From: Alopecurus myosuroides
Lineage: Eukaryota; Streptophyta; Magnoliopsida; Poales; Poaceae
NCBI GenBank assembly: GCA_028641055.1
Contig: CM054062.1
Coordinates: forward strand, 183,767,958-183,831,957
Direction of reading: 5' to 3'
Length of the DNA: 64,000 bases
Each line of letters opens with the position of its first letter. Positions within the stretch are counted from its first letter, which is position 1. The notes beneath the pieces are model-generated. The model was not told the origin of the DNA. It made no database searches and worked only from the letters and a program-made list of their open reading frames with translations. Both the position numbers and the translations under genes were made by a program. This document shows positions 35,146-45,800 of this stretch, one piece after another.

Positions 35146-38100
35146 GTTGGCGCCCACCGTGGGGCAACCAGCGGCGCTGGCTGGAGTTTCTGTTCGGACG
35201 GGATCTTCATCAGCGGAGCGCGTAGTTTGTGGCCTTGTCCACAGATTCGGCTCCTTCGACTTCGTCACCGACAACGCCGGCTGTTTCGGCGGCATGGCCA
35301 TGCCCGAGGGCGGCTCGGTGATCTCCTTCGGCTCGCATCTCGTCTACGTCGCCACCGTCGCCAACAGCGCCTACCCCGAGCTGGTGCATGACGCGGAGGA
35401 TCCTCCCGCGGTGGTTGCTGCTCGCGGAAGGCCTGCATGTAGCTCTGCACGCTGCGCTGAGGTGATGGTGACGGGCTTGGCGGCAAACACTGGCGCAGCC
35501 GCTACTGGCGCTGCGGCCGTCGTCGAGGAGGTTGACGACCCGCCTGCTGGTGGCAGGAACCACCGGCCCTACGAGAAGGAGAGCAACTTGCCGCCTTCCA
35601 CGTCTACGGTCATCCCCGCGTCTGCTGCGCGAACTGGTATGCCCACTCCCACCGACGTTGAGCTCCTAGCCGCGAGGGAGCAGCTCGAGCGGCAACGCCA
35701 GGAGCTGCTTGCCGAGCAGGCGGAGTTGGAAAAGATCAGGCTTGAGCTGAGTCTAGACCAGCTCGAGTACAACAAGGCTCACGGCTTCACGCCGGTCGCC
35801 AGGAGGCCCAGCAGAGTAGGCGCTACGCGGCGCAACCTGGGTGCCGAGATGGCGACAGTTGCGGAGGAGCCCGCGCAGTCCGCCACCGCGAACACCTTCA
35901 CAAGGCCAAGGTACAGCACACCCGCCAAGACGCTCAGAGCTGCGCAGGCCGTGGCTGCCGAGTTGCCGCGCCTAGATGGAGAGGCGCGTCTCAGGCAGCA
36001 GGAGAGGCTCAATGAGTTGGTGCTGGAGGCCGCCAGGCAGAACGAGGAGTTCCGGAAGGCCAACCCGGGAGCTGGAGCTTCGCAGGTGGTTCACTCGCAC
36101 GCGGCTAGATCTAACGATCAGGCCTCGTCTCCGCATCCTAGCCGCGAGAAGAGCCGCAGCGGGCGTTCGGGTAGAGACAGGCAAATGCAGGTGTATGACC
36201 CGGCTGCTGCCGCGAAACAGGTTGCTGTGCCGCAGCAGCCCGGGCAGGAACACAACGCTGCAAGAGCAGGCTCTCAAGCCCATCAAGCTCAAAGCCGTGC
36301 CCGAGAAGCCGCGCGTCCGGGTACTTCTCGGCAACCCGCGGCTCAGCCTACTCGGCAGAGGCAGCAGCCGCGTCCAGTGGCACCAGTCGCCAACCCGGTG
36401 GAGCAGCCCGCAGCTATGCAGGTGGATAGGTATGATGATGGCTACTCGGCTATGGAGATGGCTGGTTATGATATTCATGACCGTGTTGGTGAGCGCGTGT
36501 TGGCGCCTGGAGATGCAAGGCACCAGCTGGACCGTATCAGCTTGTCGGCGCGGCTTGAGAGCACGGGTCCTCCTGGCCCCGAGTGCTTTGGCCCGCGCAT
36601 CATGAACGAGCCTTCCGTGAAGGGCTTCCAGCTCGCAAGAGGCACCAAGAGCTACAATGGTAGCACCAAGCCCGAAGATTGGCTCAATGATTACGTCACC
36701 GCGGTCCACATTGCGGGTGGCAACAGGAGATGGGCAGTGCGGTACGTCCCGCAGATGCTAGAGGGTCCAGCTCGCACTTGGCTCAACAACTTGCCCAAGC
36801 ACAGCATAAATTGCTGGCTGGATTTCTCGGACGCCTTCGTCAGCAACTTCACCAGCACCTACAAGAGGCCGAATAGGCCACAGCAGCTTTCGGCTTGCAG
36901 GCAGCGAGAAGACGAGACGGACCGCGAGTACCTTACTCGGTGGAGCACCTTGAGGAACACCTGTGAGGGTGTGAATGAGGCACAGGCCATCACTTGGTTT
37001 GCGCAGGGTTGCCGACATGGCAGCATGCTTTGGCAAAGATTGCAGAGGGAGATGCCGAACACCCTGGCCGAGACCATCAAGATTGCGGATCAATACGCAC
37101 TCGGTGATCCTACTCAGCCACTGATGGACTCCACGGAGCCGAGAAGAAACTTCAACAGCAGCAAGCGCAACGAGTTCCGCAACAAGCGCCGAGTAGATAC
37201 TCGGTATGACCCTGAGGAGGTGAATGCAGTGAATGTCGGAGGCGGTGGTGGCCAAAGGCAGAAACCTGCTGGAGCCTACGGGCAGAACCAGAACCAGGGC
37301 CAAGGCAACAAGAAACCGTTCCGCACTGCGCAGCCGGGTAGCGGGAACTCCGAGCAGCCGAAGAAGTTTGTCTTCGACGACATGAAGGATGGCCCATGCA
37401 GCTTTCACACTCATCATCCCTCGAGGCCTGCTAATCACACTACTCGGCAGTGCGAGTGGTGGGATGTGATCAAGAGTGATGGCTTGCCTCCTCCTCCTCC
37501 CCTGCCAGCCGCCAATGCTACTGTTCAGCCTACTCGCGCGCCCGCAGCTCGGCCGCCAGTGTACCCAAGAAGAGAGAATGTCAACCAGGTGGCTTTAGGA
37601 GCTAACCGGAACTTCAACAACGAGAGATACCGCAACAACAACAACAACTACAACCGCAACAACAACAACAACAGAGGCAACAACAACTATCAGGGCAACA
37701 ACAACAACAACAACAACAATGGCAACAATGGGGGCAATGGCTCCAACCAGTACCAAGAGCACCATGAGAGCTATATGATCTTCACTTCTGAGGCAGTCGA
37801 CAAGCAGTCACAGCACAGGCGGGCCATGGAGGTCAACGCAGTGATTCCTGCTGTCCCTCACTACATGTATTGGTGTGACCAGGAGATCAGGTGGACTCGG
37901 GCAGATCACCCCAAGGTGATGCCCAATCCGGGTACTTATGCCTTGGTGCTGGATCCTACCTTCCTGGGCCCCGAGAAGAATGTGAGGTTCAGCAAGGTGC
38001 TGATCGACAACGGCAGCAGCATCAACATCGTGTACAAGGACACACTCGAGAAGCTTGGCCTGGCCGAGAACATGATGCTGCCCAGCAAGACCACCTTCCA

Positions 38101-38587
38101 TGGCATTGTGCCCGGGATCTCATGCAACCCGATTGGCCGAGTGTGGATTGATGTGCTATTCGGTACTCGGGAGAACTGCCGCACAGAGCGCCTGCAGTTT
38201 GAAGTGGTGGATCATCAGAGCCCCTATCATGCTCTACTCGGCAGGCCTGCTCTGAGCAAGTTCATGGCCTCTACACATGTGGCTTATCTGAAGATGAAGA
38301 TCCCTGGTCCCAATGGCATCATCACCATCTCGGGAGATTACAAGAAGTCCATGGAGTGTGCCTCTGCTAGCTCCCAGCTGGCGGAATCGATGGTGATTGC
38401 TGCCGAGAAGAAGAAGATGTACGAGGTGGGGGCCATGGCTCAGTCCGCACAAGCTGGCGCACAAGGTGTGCCGAGTACCCAGCATGGTACAGCTTTCCAA
38501 GCTGCCAAGGAGACCAAGACAGTCCAGGTTGACCCCGAGTTCCCGGAGCGCGTGGCCATCATTGGTGCCGGGTTGGCGGAGAAATAG
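35117..38587 (+). CDS. Gag-protease of Gypsy-2
   Basis: 1156 codons from the ATG in the LTR (MASAVTPPRQ). The frame reads through the LTR end and PBS (LAPTVG). A predicted coiled coil (about 35665-35760, ELLAAREQLERQRQELLAEQ) precedes a Q/R/A-rich region. The retrotransposon gag capsid domain is at about 36690-37110 (WLNDYVTAVHIAG, ARTWLNNLP, LTRWSTLRNTCEGV). A C/H-rich segment (CSFHTHHP, near 37397) and a long Asn-rich tract (about 37610-37745) follow. The aspartic protease has FSKVLIDNGSSINIVY (D codon near 38005), a variant DNG triad like the DGG of Gypsy-1. The frame ends at a TAG before ESALIHFL, after which pol continues in the same frame. Confidence 0.92.
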   Translation: MASAVTPPRQLAPTVGQPAALAGVSVRTGSSSAERVVCGLVHRFGSFDFVTDNAGCFGGMAMPEGGSVISFGSHLVYVATVANSAYPELVHDAEDPPAVVAARGRPACSSARCAEVMVTGLAANTGAAATGAAAVVEEVDDPPAGGRNHRPYEKESNLPPSTSTVIPASAARTGMPTPTDVELLAAREQLERQRQELLAEQAELEKIRLELSLDQLEYNKAHGFTPVARRPSRVGATRRNLGAEMATVAEEPAQSATANTFTRPRYSTPAKTLRAAQAVAAELPRLDGEARLRQQERLNELVLEAARQNEEFRKANPGAGASQVVHSHAARSNDQASSPHPSREKSRSGRSGRDRQMQVYDPAAAAKQVAVPQQPGQEHNAARAGSQAHQAQSRAREAARPGTSRQPAAQPTRQRQQPRPVAPVANPVEQPAAMQVDRYDDGYSAMEMAGYDIHDRVGERVLAPGDARHQLDRISLSARLESTGPPGPECFGPRIMNEPSVKGFQLARGTKSYNGSTKPEDWLNDYVTAVHIAGGNRRWAVRYVPQMLEGPARTWLNNLPKHSINCWLDFSDAFVSNFTSTYKRPNRPQQLSACRQREDETDREYLTRWSTLRNTCEGVNEAQAITWFAQGCRHGSMLWQRLQREMPNTLAETIKIADQYALGDPTQPLMDSTEPRRNFNSSKRNEFRNKRRVDTRYDPEEVNAVNVGGGGGQRQKPAGAYGQNQNQGQGNKKPFRTAQPGSGNSEQPKKFVFDDMKDGPCSFHTHHPSRPANHTTRQCEWWDVIKSDGLPPPPPLPAANATVQPTRAPAARPPVYPRRENVNQVALGANRNFNNERYRNNNNNYNRNNNNNRGNNNYQGNNNNNNNNGNNGGNGSNQYQEHHESYMIFTSEAVDKQSQHRRAMEVNAVIPAVPHYMYWCDQEIRWTRADHPKVMPNPGTYALVLDPTFLGPEKNVRFSKVLIDNGSSINIVYKDTLEKLGLAENMMLPSKTTFHGIVPGISCNPIGRVWIDVLFGTRENCRTERLQFEVVDHQSPYHALLGRPALSKFMASTHVAYLKMKIPGPNGIITISGDYKKSMECASASSQLAESMVIAAEKKKMYEVGAMAQSAQAGAQGVPSTQHGTAFQAAKETKTVQVDPEFPERVAIIGAGLAEK
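35148..35165 (+). other. Primer binding site of Gypsy-2
   Basis: TGGCGCCCACCGTGGGGC two bases after the LTR, identical to Gypsy-1. It is translated as part of gag. The cognate tRNA is not identified. Confidence 0.85.
37610..37745 (+). repeat. Asn-rich AAC-repeat tract in Gypsy-2 gag
   Basis: Imperfect AAC/CAA repeats encode runs of asparagine with interspersed R, Y and G, just upstream of the protease. It is a low-complexity linker and a likely site of slippage. Confidence 0.85.
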
Positions 38588-41500
38588 GAAAGCGCGCTCA
38601 TCCACTTCCTCCGTGAGAATCGGGACGTGTTCGCCTGGACCAATGAAGATCTACCAGGAGTCCCGAGGGAGTTGGTTGAGCACTCTTTGCATGTGCGTCC
38701 TGACGCCAAGCCCGTGAAGCAGGCTTTGCGCCGTTTCGGGGATGAGAGAAGGAAGGCCATCGGTGATCAAATCACCAAGCTGCTGATCAGTAACTTCATC
38801 ATGGAAGTGCTGCACCCGGACTGGTTAGCCAACCCGGTCATGGTCGAGAAGAAAAATGAAGATCCCAAGGCTGCCACTGCATGGCGCATGTGCGTCGACT
38901 ACACCGACTTGAACAAGGCATGCCCCAAGGATCCTTTCCCGCTACCTCGCATCGATCAGGTGATCGATTCCACTGCCGGCTGTGAACTGTTGTCTTTCAT
39001 AGATGCCTACTCTGGTTTCCACCAGATTGCACTCAACCCTGCTGATCAAATAAAGACTGCTTTCATTACCCCGTACGGGGCTTATTGCTATCGTGTCATG
39101 TGTTTTGGCTTGAGGAATGCGGGTGCAACCTATCAGAGATGCATGCAGAAATGCTTGCACGACCAGCTCGGCAAGAATGTGCAGGTGTACGTAGATGACA
39201 TTGTCATCAAAACGAATAAAACACATACTCTGCTTGCCGACCTGGAGGAAACCTTTGCTAACCTACGCAAGTACAAAATGAAACTGAATCCGAGTAAGTG
39301 CACCTTTGGTGTACCAGCTGGAAAGCTACTCGGTTTTCTGGTTTCTAGTCGGGGCATTGAAGCCAATCCTTCTAAGATAAAAGCTATTGAAAGCATGTCT
39401 TTGCCGAGATCACTGAAAGATGTGCAAAAGTTCACGGGTTGTCTGGCATCTCTGAGCCGCTTTCTGGGCCGAATGGGCGAGAAGGCTCTGCCTCTGTACC
39501 AGCTGATGAAGAAAAGCGACAAGTTTGTCTGGACTCCGCAAGCGGACGTGGCATTCAATGAGCTGAAAGCAATGCTGGCTAGCGCTCCCGTCTTGGCTAG
39601 TCCGCTACCCAAGGAGCCTATGCTACTGTACATTGCTGCGACTAACCGAGTAGTCAGCGTGGTGATAGTGGTGGAGCGAGAAGAAGAAGGCAAGAGTGTG
39701 CAGCGCCCAGTCTATTATCTCAGTGAAGTGCTGTCCAGTTCCAAGCAAAACTACCCGCATTACCAGAAGATGACATATGGTGTGTACCTGGGCGCCAGGA
39801 AGCTGAAACATTATTTCCAGGAGCACCCCATCACTGTTGTGAGTTCTGCTCCCATCTCGGATATCATGGGTAACAAGGAGGCGAGTGGCAGAGTAGCCAA
39901 GTGGGCGATCGAGCTAGCCGCGTACGCTCCCGCGTATACGAGAAGAGAAGCAATCAAGTCTCAGGTCTTGGCGGAATTCCTTGTGGACTGGGCCGAGATG
40001 CAGTATGAACCTCCTGCTCCAGTTTCCAACTATTGGAAAATGCACTTTGATGGCTCAAGGGTGAAAGAAGGCCTTGGTGCTGGCGTTGTGCTTACATCAC
40101 CCAAGCGGGATCAGCTCAAGTATGTGTTGCAGATTCATTTCAAGGCATCCAACAATGTAGCCGAGTACGAGGCAGTGGTGCATGGTTTGCGAGTAGCAAA
40201 GGAGGTTGGCGTACAACGCATCATATGTTATGGTGACTCAGATCTAGTGGTGCAGCAAGTCTCAGGTACCTGGGATGCTTTGGATGCCAACATGGCATCG
40301 TATCGCTTCCTGGTGCAGTCTATGACTGGGTTTTTCGAAGGCTGTGAGTTCCAGCACATTCACCGAGCAGAGAACGAAGCAGCAGACGAGCTATCCAAGT
40401 TGGGATCTTCTCGGCAGTCCATCCCGGCAGGGATTTCCTTGGAGCATTTGAGGAGGCCATCCATCAAGCCTTCCCCCAACTCGGAATCCATCTTTGTTCC
40501 CTCTCTGCCAAGTGAAGAATCTGACCCAATGGAGATTGACTGGGAGAGTGCTGCAGGGAACCCGGGGACTGCCGTCCTCTACTCGGGGACTGCCACTCCC
40601 TACTCGGGGACTGCCACTCCCTACCCGGGGACTGCCGTCCTCTACTCGGGGACTGCCACTCCCTACTCGGGGACTGCCACTCCCTACCCGGGGACTGCCA
40701 TTCCCTACTCGGGGACTGCCACTCCGTACTCGGGGACTGCCGCCCTCAACCCAGAAGCTGTTGCATTCATTGAAGAAGTTCTTGCCAATCGGTCTGGGCT
40801 GCAAAGAAGCGCTCCTACTCCTCCTGTGCAACCACAAGAGCCTGCCCTAATGGAAATGGACGAACCAGTGTTTCCCATGCGGGAGACACCGAGTTGGGCA
40901 ATGCCCATATTATCCTTTCTAAGGGACGGTACTTTACCTGAAGATGAGGTGACTGCGAGGCAGATTCAGAGGAGGTCCAAGGGCTACACCATAGTCCGAG
41001 ATGTGCTGCACAAGAGAAGTGCCACCGGCGTGCTGCAACGCTGTGTGAGCCCAGAGGAGGGAGAAGAAATCCTGGTGGAGATACATCAAGGGGAATGTGG
41101 GCATCACGCCTCATCTCGGGCTTTGGTCAAGAAAGCTTTTCGGCATGGCTTTTACTGGCTCACTGCACTGCAACAAGCTGAAGATATTGTGAGGAAGTGC
41201 GCCGGCTGCCAGATGTTCGCAAGTAAGATTCACATGCCAGCTTCCGAGTTGAAAACAATTCCTATCACATGGCCATTCGCTGTTTGGTGCTTAGACATGG
41301 TTGGTCCCTTCAAGCCGGCTAAAGGCAATATGACACATATCTTGGTCATGGTGGACAAGTTCACCAAGTGGATCGAGGTGAAACCTATTCGGAAATGCGA
41401 TGGGGTCACAGCTGTGAAGTTCGTGAAGGATGTGATCATGAGATATGGCTACCCGCACAGTATCATCACCGACAACGGCACCAACTTTGCAGAGGGGGCA

Positions 41501-42160
41501 ATGGTGCGATTCTGCAGAGATAAGCATATCCGACTAGACGTTGCGTCAGTCGCGCACCCTGCCTCCAATGGGCAAGTTGAGAGAGCAAATGGGATGGTAC
41601 TGGCAGGCATCAAGCCAAGGCTGATTGAGCCACTGCTGAAAACACCTGGGTGTTGGCTAGAAGAGTTGCCAGCGGTATTGTGGAGTCTAAGGACTACCCC
41701 TAACCGGTCAACCGGCTACACGCCATTCTTCTTGGTATACGGGGCTGAGGCCGTGTTGCCAATAGACTTAGAGCATGACTCCCCCCGAGTAGCCCTCTAC
41801 ACTGAGGTGGAGGCGAGAGAAGCTCGAGAAGACGACGTTGACCTGCTTGAAGAAGCAAGAGAGCTGACTCTGTCACGTTTGGCTATCTACCAGCAAAACC
41901 TGCGGCGTTATCATAGCCGAAAGGTGAACCCAAGGGTTTTCCGAGAAGGAGACATGGTCCTTAGGCTTGTGCAGCGCACAGCCGGGATGCACAAGTTGTC
42001 TCCTCCATGGGAAGGGCCCTTCATTGTGAGCAAAGCGCTGCACAATGATGCGTACTACCTTGTAGATGTGCGCCCATCGCAGGCGAACAGGGCAGATAAA
42101 GCTGGAGAGGAAACCAAGCGCCCTTGGAATGTAGCTCTACTTCGTCGTTTTCATTCGTGA
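38588..42160 (+). CDS. RT-RNase H-plant RNase H-integrase part of Gypsy-2 polyprotein
   Basis: Open for 1190 codons directly after the TAG at 38585-38587. Whether it is made by readthrough or silenced by that stop is open. RT has FIDAYSGFHQ (about 38995) and YVDD (39187-39198). The connected RNase H domain ends near HYFQEHPITVVSS. The second, plant-type RNase H spans about 40040-40410 (MHFDGSRVKEG, NNVAEYEA, GDSDLVVQQVSG). A linker with nine 21-bp repeats follows. Integrase has the zinc finger GECGHHASS...CAGC (41094-41215), then LDMVGPF, ITDNGTNF and GQVERANG. The C-terminal LSPPWEGPFIV resembles the chromatin-interacting tail of Gypsy integrases. Only the upstream TAG mars it. Confidence 0.92.
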   Translation, partial: ESALIHFLRENRDVFAWTNEDLPGVPRELVEHSLHVRPDAKPVKQALRRFGDERRKAIGDQITKLLISNFIMEVLHPDWLANPVMVEKKNEDPKAATAWRMCVDYTDLNKACPKDPFPLPRIDQVIDSTAGCELLSFIDAYSGFHQIALNPADQIKTAFITPYGAYCYRVMCFGLRNAGATYQRCMQKCLHDQLGKNVQVYVDDIVIKTNKTHTLLADLEETFANLRKYKMKLNPSKCTFGVPAGKLLGFLVSSRGIEANPSKIKAIESMSLPRSLKDVQKFTGCLASLSRFLGRMGEKALPLYQLMKKSDKFVWTPQADVAFNELKAMLASAPVLASPLPKEPMLLYIAATNRVVSVVIVVEREEEGKSVQRPVYYLSEVLSSSKQNYPHYQKMTYGVYLGARKLKHYFQEHPITVVSSAPISDIMGNKEASGRVAKWAIELAAYAPAYTRREAIKSQVLAEFLVDWAEMQYEPPAPVSNYWKMHFDGSRVKEGLGAGVVLTSPKRDQLKYVLQIHFKASNNVAEYEAVVHGLRVAKEVGVQRIICYGDSDLVVQQVSGTWDALDANMASYRFLVQSMTGFFEGCEFQHIHRAENEAADELSKLGSSRQSIPAGISLEHLRRPSIKPSPNSESIFVPSLPSEESDPMEIDWESAAGNPGTAVLYSGTATPYSGTATPYPGTAVLYSGTATPYSGTATPYPGTAIPYSGTATPYSGTAALNPEAVAFIEEVLANRSGLQRSAPTPPVQPQEPALMEMDEPVFPMRETPSWAMPILSFLRDGTLPEDEVTARQIQRRSKGYTIVRDVLHKRSATGVLQRCVSPEEGEEILVEIHQGECGHHASSRALVKKAFRHGFYWLTALQQAEDIVRKCAGCQMFASKIHMPASELKTIPITWPFAVWCLDMVGPFKPAKGNMTHILVMVDKFTKWIEVKPIRKCDGVTAVKFVKDVIMRYGYPHSIITDNGTNFAEGAMVRFCRDKHIRLDVASVAHPASNGQVERANGMVLAGIKPRLIEPLLKTPGCWLEELPAVLWSLRTTPNRSTGYTPFFLVYGAEAVLPIDLEHDSPRVALYTEVEAREAREDDVDLLEEARELTLSRLAIYQQNLRRYHSRKVNPRVFREGDMVLRLVQRTAGMHKLSPPWEGPFIVSKALHNDAYYLVDVRPSQANRADKAGEETKRPWNVALLRRFHS
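40559..40747 (+). repeat. Nine 21-bp tandem repeats in the RNase H-integrase linker
   Basis: Nine in-frame units of type tactcggggactgccactcc encode YSGTATP or NPGTAVL variants. Variants recur every three units, so there is a 63-bp higher-order period. Each unit contains cggggactgcc; the Gypsy-2 polypurine tract region reads cggggactgc. Confidence 0.93.
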
Positions 42161-42832
42161 GCAAAGATGTGTATGTACCCTCTTATCCGAGTTGAAATTC
42201 TACTCTGCAATCTGAAATTGTTCTCGGGGACTGCCCTCGTCCAAATTTGCTCTAAGTGTTTTTACTCGGCTTGGTCCTTTGTCTATTCGCTTGCTCCACT
42301 TCAGAACTCATAAGTGCATTGAGTACTGTGTTTAAACCTATATGCCAACTCTTCGACTCTGCTGCTGTCCGAAACCCGGCTTCATGGCGAGCAAGAGAAC
42401 AAGCAAAAGGTCAATGAGCACACGAAAATCGCTAAGGAAGAAAGAGTGCAGGAACCGAGTAGATTGTCGGTTACTTTTGTTCCCTGTTTTCGTCTTCTCG
42501 GCTAAGTGGTGGGCTGTGTTACCATGATTGTTTCTAGCGGCTAAGTATTTGCAGCCCTACTACTTGATTCTTGTGACTCGAATACCAAACAAGCGACAAG
42601 TCGCGGGTAGAGCAGAGATGAAAAGATAGGGTGAATAAGAAATGCAACTCGGGGACTCGCATGGAAACGCAACCCGGCATTGAGCCAGTGTTGTTCAAAT
42701 TGATTAATGTCGAAATAAACAGAGTGGGCATAAAAACTGAGTAGCAAGCAAAATAAAGATAGTCTATTACATCTGCTCCCGGCATCCCGGGGATCTGATA
42801 AGTGTTCGAGTTGAAAAAGATTGCAGGTGGCT
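42161..42832. other. Spacer between convergent sense and antisense genes of Gypsy-2
   Basis: Non-coding 672 bp between the two stop codons; it should hold both polyadenylation regions. It contains a further ctcggggactgcc (42225) and actcggggact (42652), and TACTCGG or its complement at 42263 and 42455. Confidence 0.7.
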
Positions 42833-45800
42833 TCAAGATGAGGAGGCAGTGTTCTCGGCGCTGGCCTTGGCTGCTGTTTCTTCGGCGGCAGTCTTGGCAG
42901 CAGTCTCTTCGGTGGCAGCCGTTCCCTCGGTGCTGGCATGGGTGGCATCCGTTCCCGTCTGGACGGTGGTGGATTCCTTCATCTCGGCATCACCCTGGGT
43001 GGCCGCCTGCTCAGAGGTGGCCGTGGCCACCGAAACGAGTACTGGAGCCGAGGAGGAGCCTGAAGCTTGGCCAGGAGGGGGCACCGTGTCGTCGAGAGCA
43101 GCACCTGAGGAGGTGCCAAAGTCAAGTGCGGCGGTGTCGATGTGGGCGTACTCGTCCTCATCGCTACTCGCGACGGCGACGTTCTTCCCCTTCCCGGCCT
43201 TGCCCTCGGGAGATTCGAAGAAGCCTTCCAAGTCGGATTCTACCGCGCCGTCCTCTTCTTCTTCCTCTTCGTACTCGGTGTCGGGCTAGGGGAGGCCATC
43301 AATGAAGATCTCCGTCTCAGCGCACTCCGCGACCTCGTAGGCGATCTGCTTACGTGTGGCCACGCAGTCGGGATCTACCTCCCACTTGGAATTATTGCGC
43401 TTCCCGCGGATGAGCTGCATGTTGAGGTTCTCATACCAGGATGCTATGCAGAGAAGCATCACGTCCGCACCGGCCCGGGCTCCCGAAGCACGCCACTTCT
43501 TCAACTCCTTCTTCACATTCTTCAGCTTGAAGGCTAGGCCCTTCATGGTGGTTGGCCGATCATCATGAGGCCAAAACAGCCTATGGAGCTCAAAGCCCTC
43601 GTGCACCAGGTCAATTCCGACGCCAGCCAGCTGTTCGAAATAGTCCTTGAGCACCAGCAAGCTGTCCTCGATCCCGGCTCTGGTATCTGCTGCCTCACCT
43701 TTTGCAAGGCGAGCTGCTTGGGCCTTGGCCACCTTAGGCGCAGAAGGGGAATCAAGATGAGGCCAGATTTCTGAAATAGCATGGGGTAACTTCAGAACCG
43801 GGAAGAGAAGAACCGAGTAGAGGAAAACCGAGAAGAAATACGACCGAGAAGAAAAGAAGCAGCGAAGAAAAGACTCACCGGACAGTTCGTTGCGCAGCCG
43901 CTGCAACTGAGTCCTCCAGGACTCCTCGTTAGAAATGTGCTTTTCTTGGATCAGGCGCAAGGAATCCATCTGAGCGAAGAGATCAGCGTTGGTCTTCTTT
44001 AAAGTTTCGCATTCTTGCTCAAGGGCCCTTTCCTTGGCTTTGAAAGTGGTCTCGGCCTTGGCCTTCTCGGCAATGGCTCTGTCCCTCTCGGCGCCAATCT
44101 TGACGGCATCCTAGAGTGCCTTTTGCAACTGGAGTTGCAGCTTCTCGGTCTCCGTGGTGTGGTCCTTCAACAGCTCAAGGGCCTGGTCGGACAGCTGCTT
44201 CTGCACCTCTGCTGGCTTGACACAATCTTGGTGTGCCTCAGCAAACAACTTGTAATCTTCTGCGAAGAGATAGATGAGGTTAGCAGAGGAGCAGAGAAGA
44301 GACAGATTCAAAGTCAAACCGAGTAAACAACAAACTTACCTTCCAGCCTTTTGATGGTGGCCTCGGAGTTCTCCACGAAGCTGCGGCATTTCTCATGTTC
44401 GTCTGCTAAGGCCTTCAGTTTTTCTGCAGAGAAGGAGAGTTTAGCGCATAAGAAAGCATAAGCGAGCGTAAACAAAAACGCATGAATCGCACAGCTAAAA
44501 GCGTACCTTGCACTTCAGTCAGCTGTTGGGTGCTGTCCTTGGCGTTCTTGCTGGCTGCCTCTGCAACTGCCTTTTCCTTCTCTAGAGCAGCAATTCGCCT
44601 CCTGGCGATAGAGTGGTTCCAGAGAAGATGGCGGTATAAATTGGTCCGCTTCAGGACGCTATCCTGAGAAGCGAGAAGAAGCAAGTTAGAAAAAGCAGAG
44701 TAGATTCAGCCCGAGTAGGAGGCTACTCGGAGAGTATCCACCCACTCGACCCGAATCTCGGGGACTGGGGGTGATGGTAAGAAAGAAGAAGGGCGAGTAG
44801 AAGAGAAGAAATTTCAACTCGGAAAAGGCAAGAAGGACTTACCGCGTAGGACTGCTCGATGTCCTCGGCATTCTTGCGATGCAAGAACATCTTGGCTGCG
44901 AGTGTCGCGGTCTCGGTGGAGACGGACATGGGATTGCGTCCCAGGTCAACCTTGTTCCAGTCCACGCGCATGTGGTCGATGCCGCCAAGGCTAAGACCGT
45001 GCCATTTATCCACGCCAAGAATCTTGCTATCCCATTTGGCGTCGATGAAGCCAACGGTGTCCAATACCTGTTCAAGACCCTTGGAAGTTATTGGTTTGTC
45101 TTGGACTCCGCGAGAAGCGATGTTGACAGACTGGGGTTGGCTTGGATCTGGAGGAGGGGAGTTCATGGCTACAACCTTCCTTCCCCTCTGGATAGCTAAA
45201 GCTTTGTCCTTGGGAGGGAAGCCGATTGAGTGCTGTTGGCTAACCTCAATCATGTACTCCGGGTAGCAGGGCTGGCCAGCAGCGCGAGCGTCTGCAGAGA
45301 GCGCAGCAGGAATCGGGCCGGACTCGTGGATCACGAGCGCTCCGCCTGAGGATGTACTCTGGTCTCTGGCCCGCTTCTTCGTTTGCTCCTTCTCAACCTT
45401 TTGCTTCTCGGGATCCTCAGTAGTCTTCCCGTCAGTCTTGGCCTTCGCCTTCTCGGCGACTGCCTTCTCGGCAGCTTGCTTCTCGGCCTTCTTCTGCTCA
45501 GCCCTGGCTTTCTTCTGCTCAGCCTTGGCCTTCTCAGCAGCTTCCTTATCAGCAGCTTCCTTATCAGCAGTCTCCTTCTCGGCCTTGGCCTTCTCAGCGG
45601 CTTCCTTCTCAGCTGCCCTTCTGTCAACCTCACCCCTCAGAGCATCCAGGGCGCGTTGCCTGGTTACTCGCCCGGCAGGAGGGCTGGATGTATCCTTGGT
45701 TTTCGGCGGCGAGGAGGAGGTTGGCGGTGTAGGGCCTTGCGCAGTTGGAGGTGTAGGGCCTTGCGCAGTTGGAGGTGTAGGGCCTTGCGCAGTTGGTGGT

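Noticed and set aside
40559..40747. Regular 21-bp repeats resembling a CRISPR-like array
   Set aside because: Units are contiguous with no unique spacers, lie in frame within pol, and the genome is a plant.
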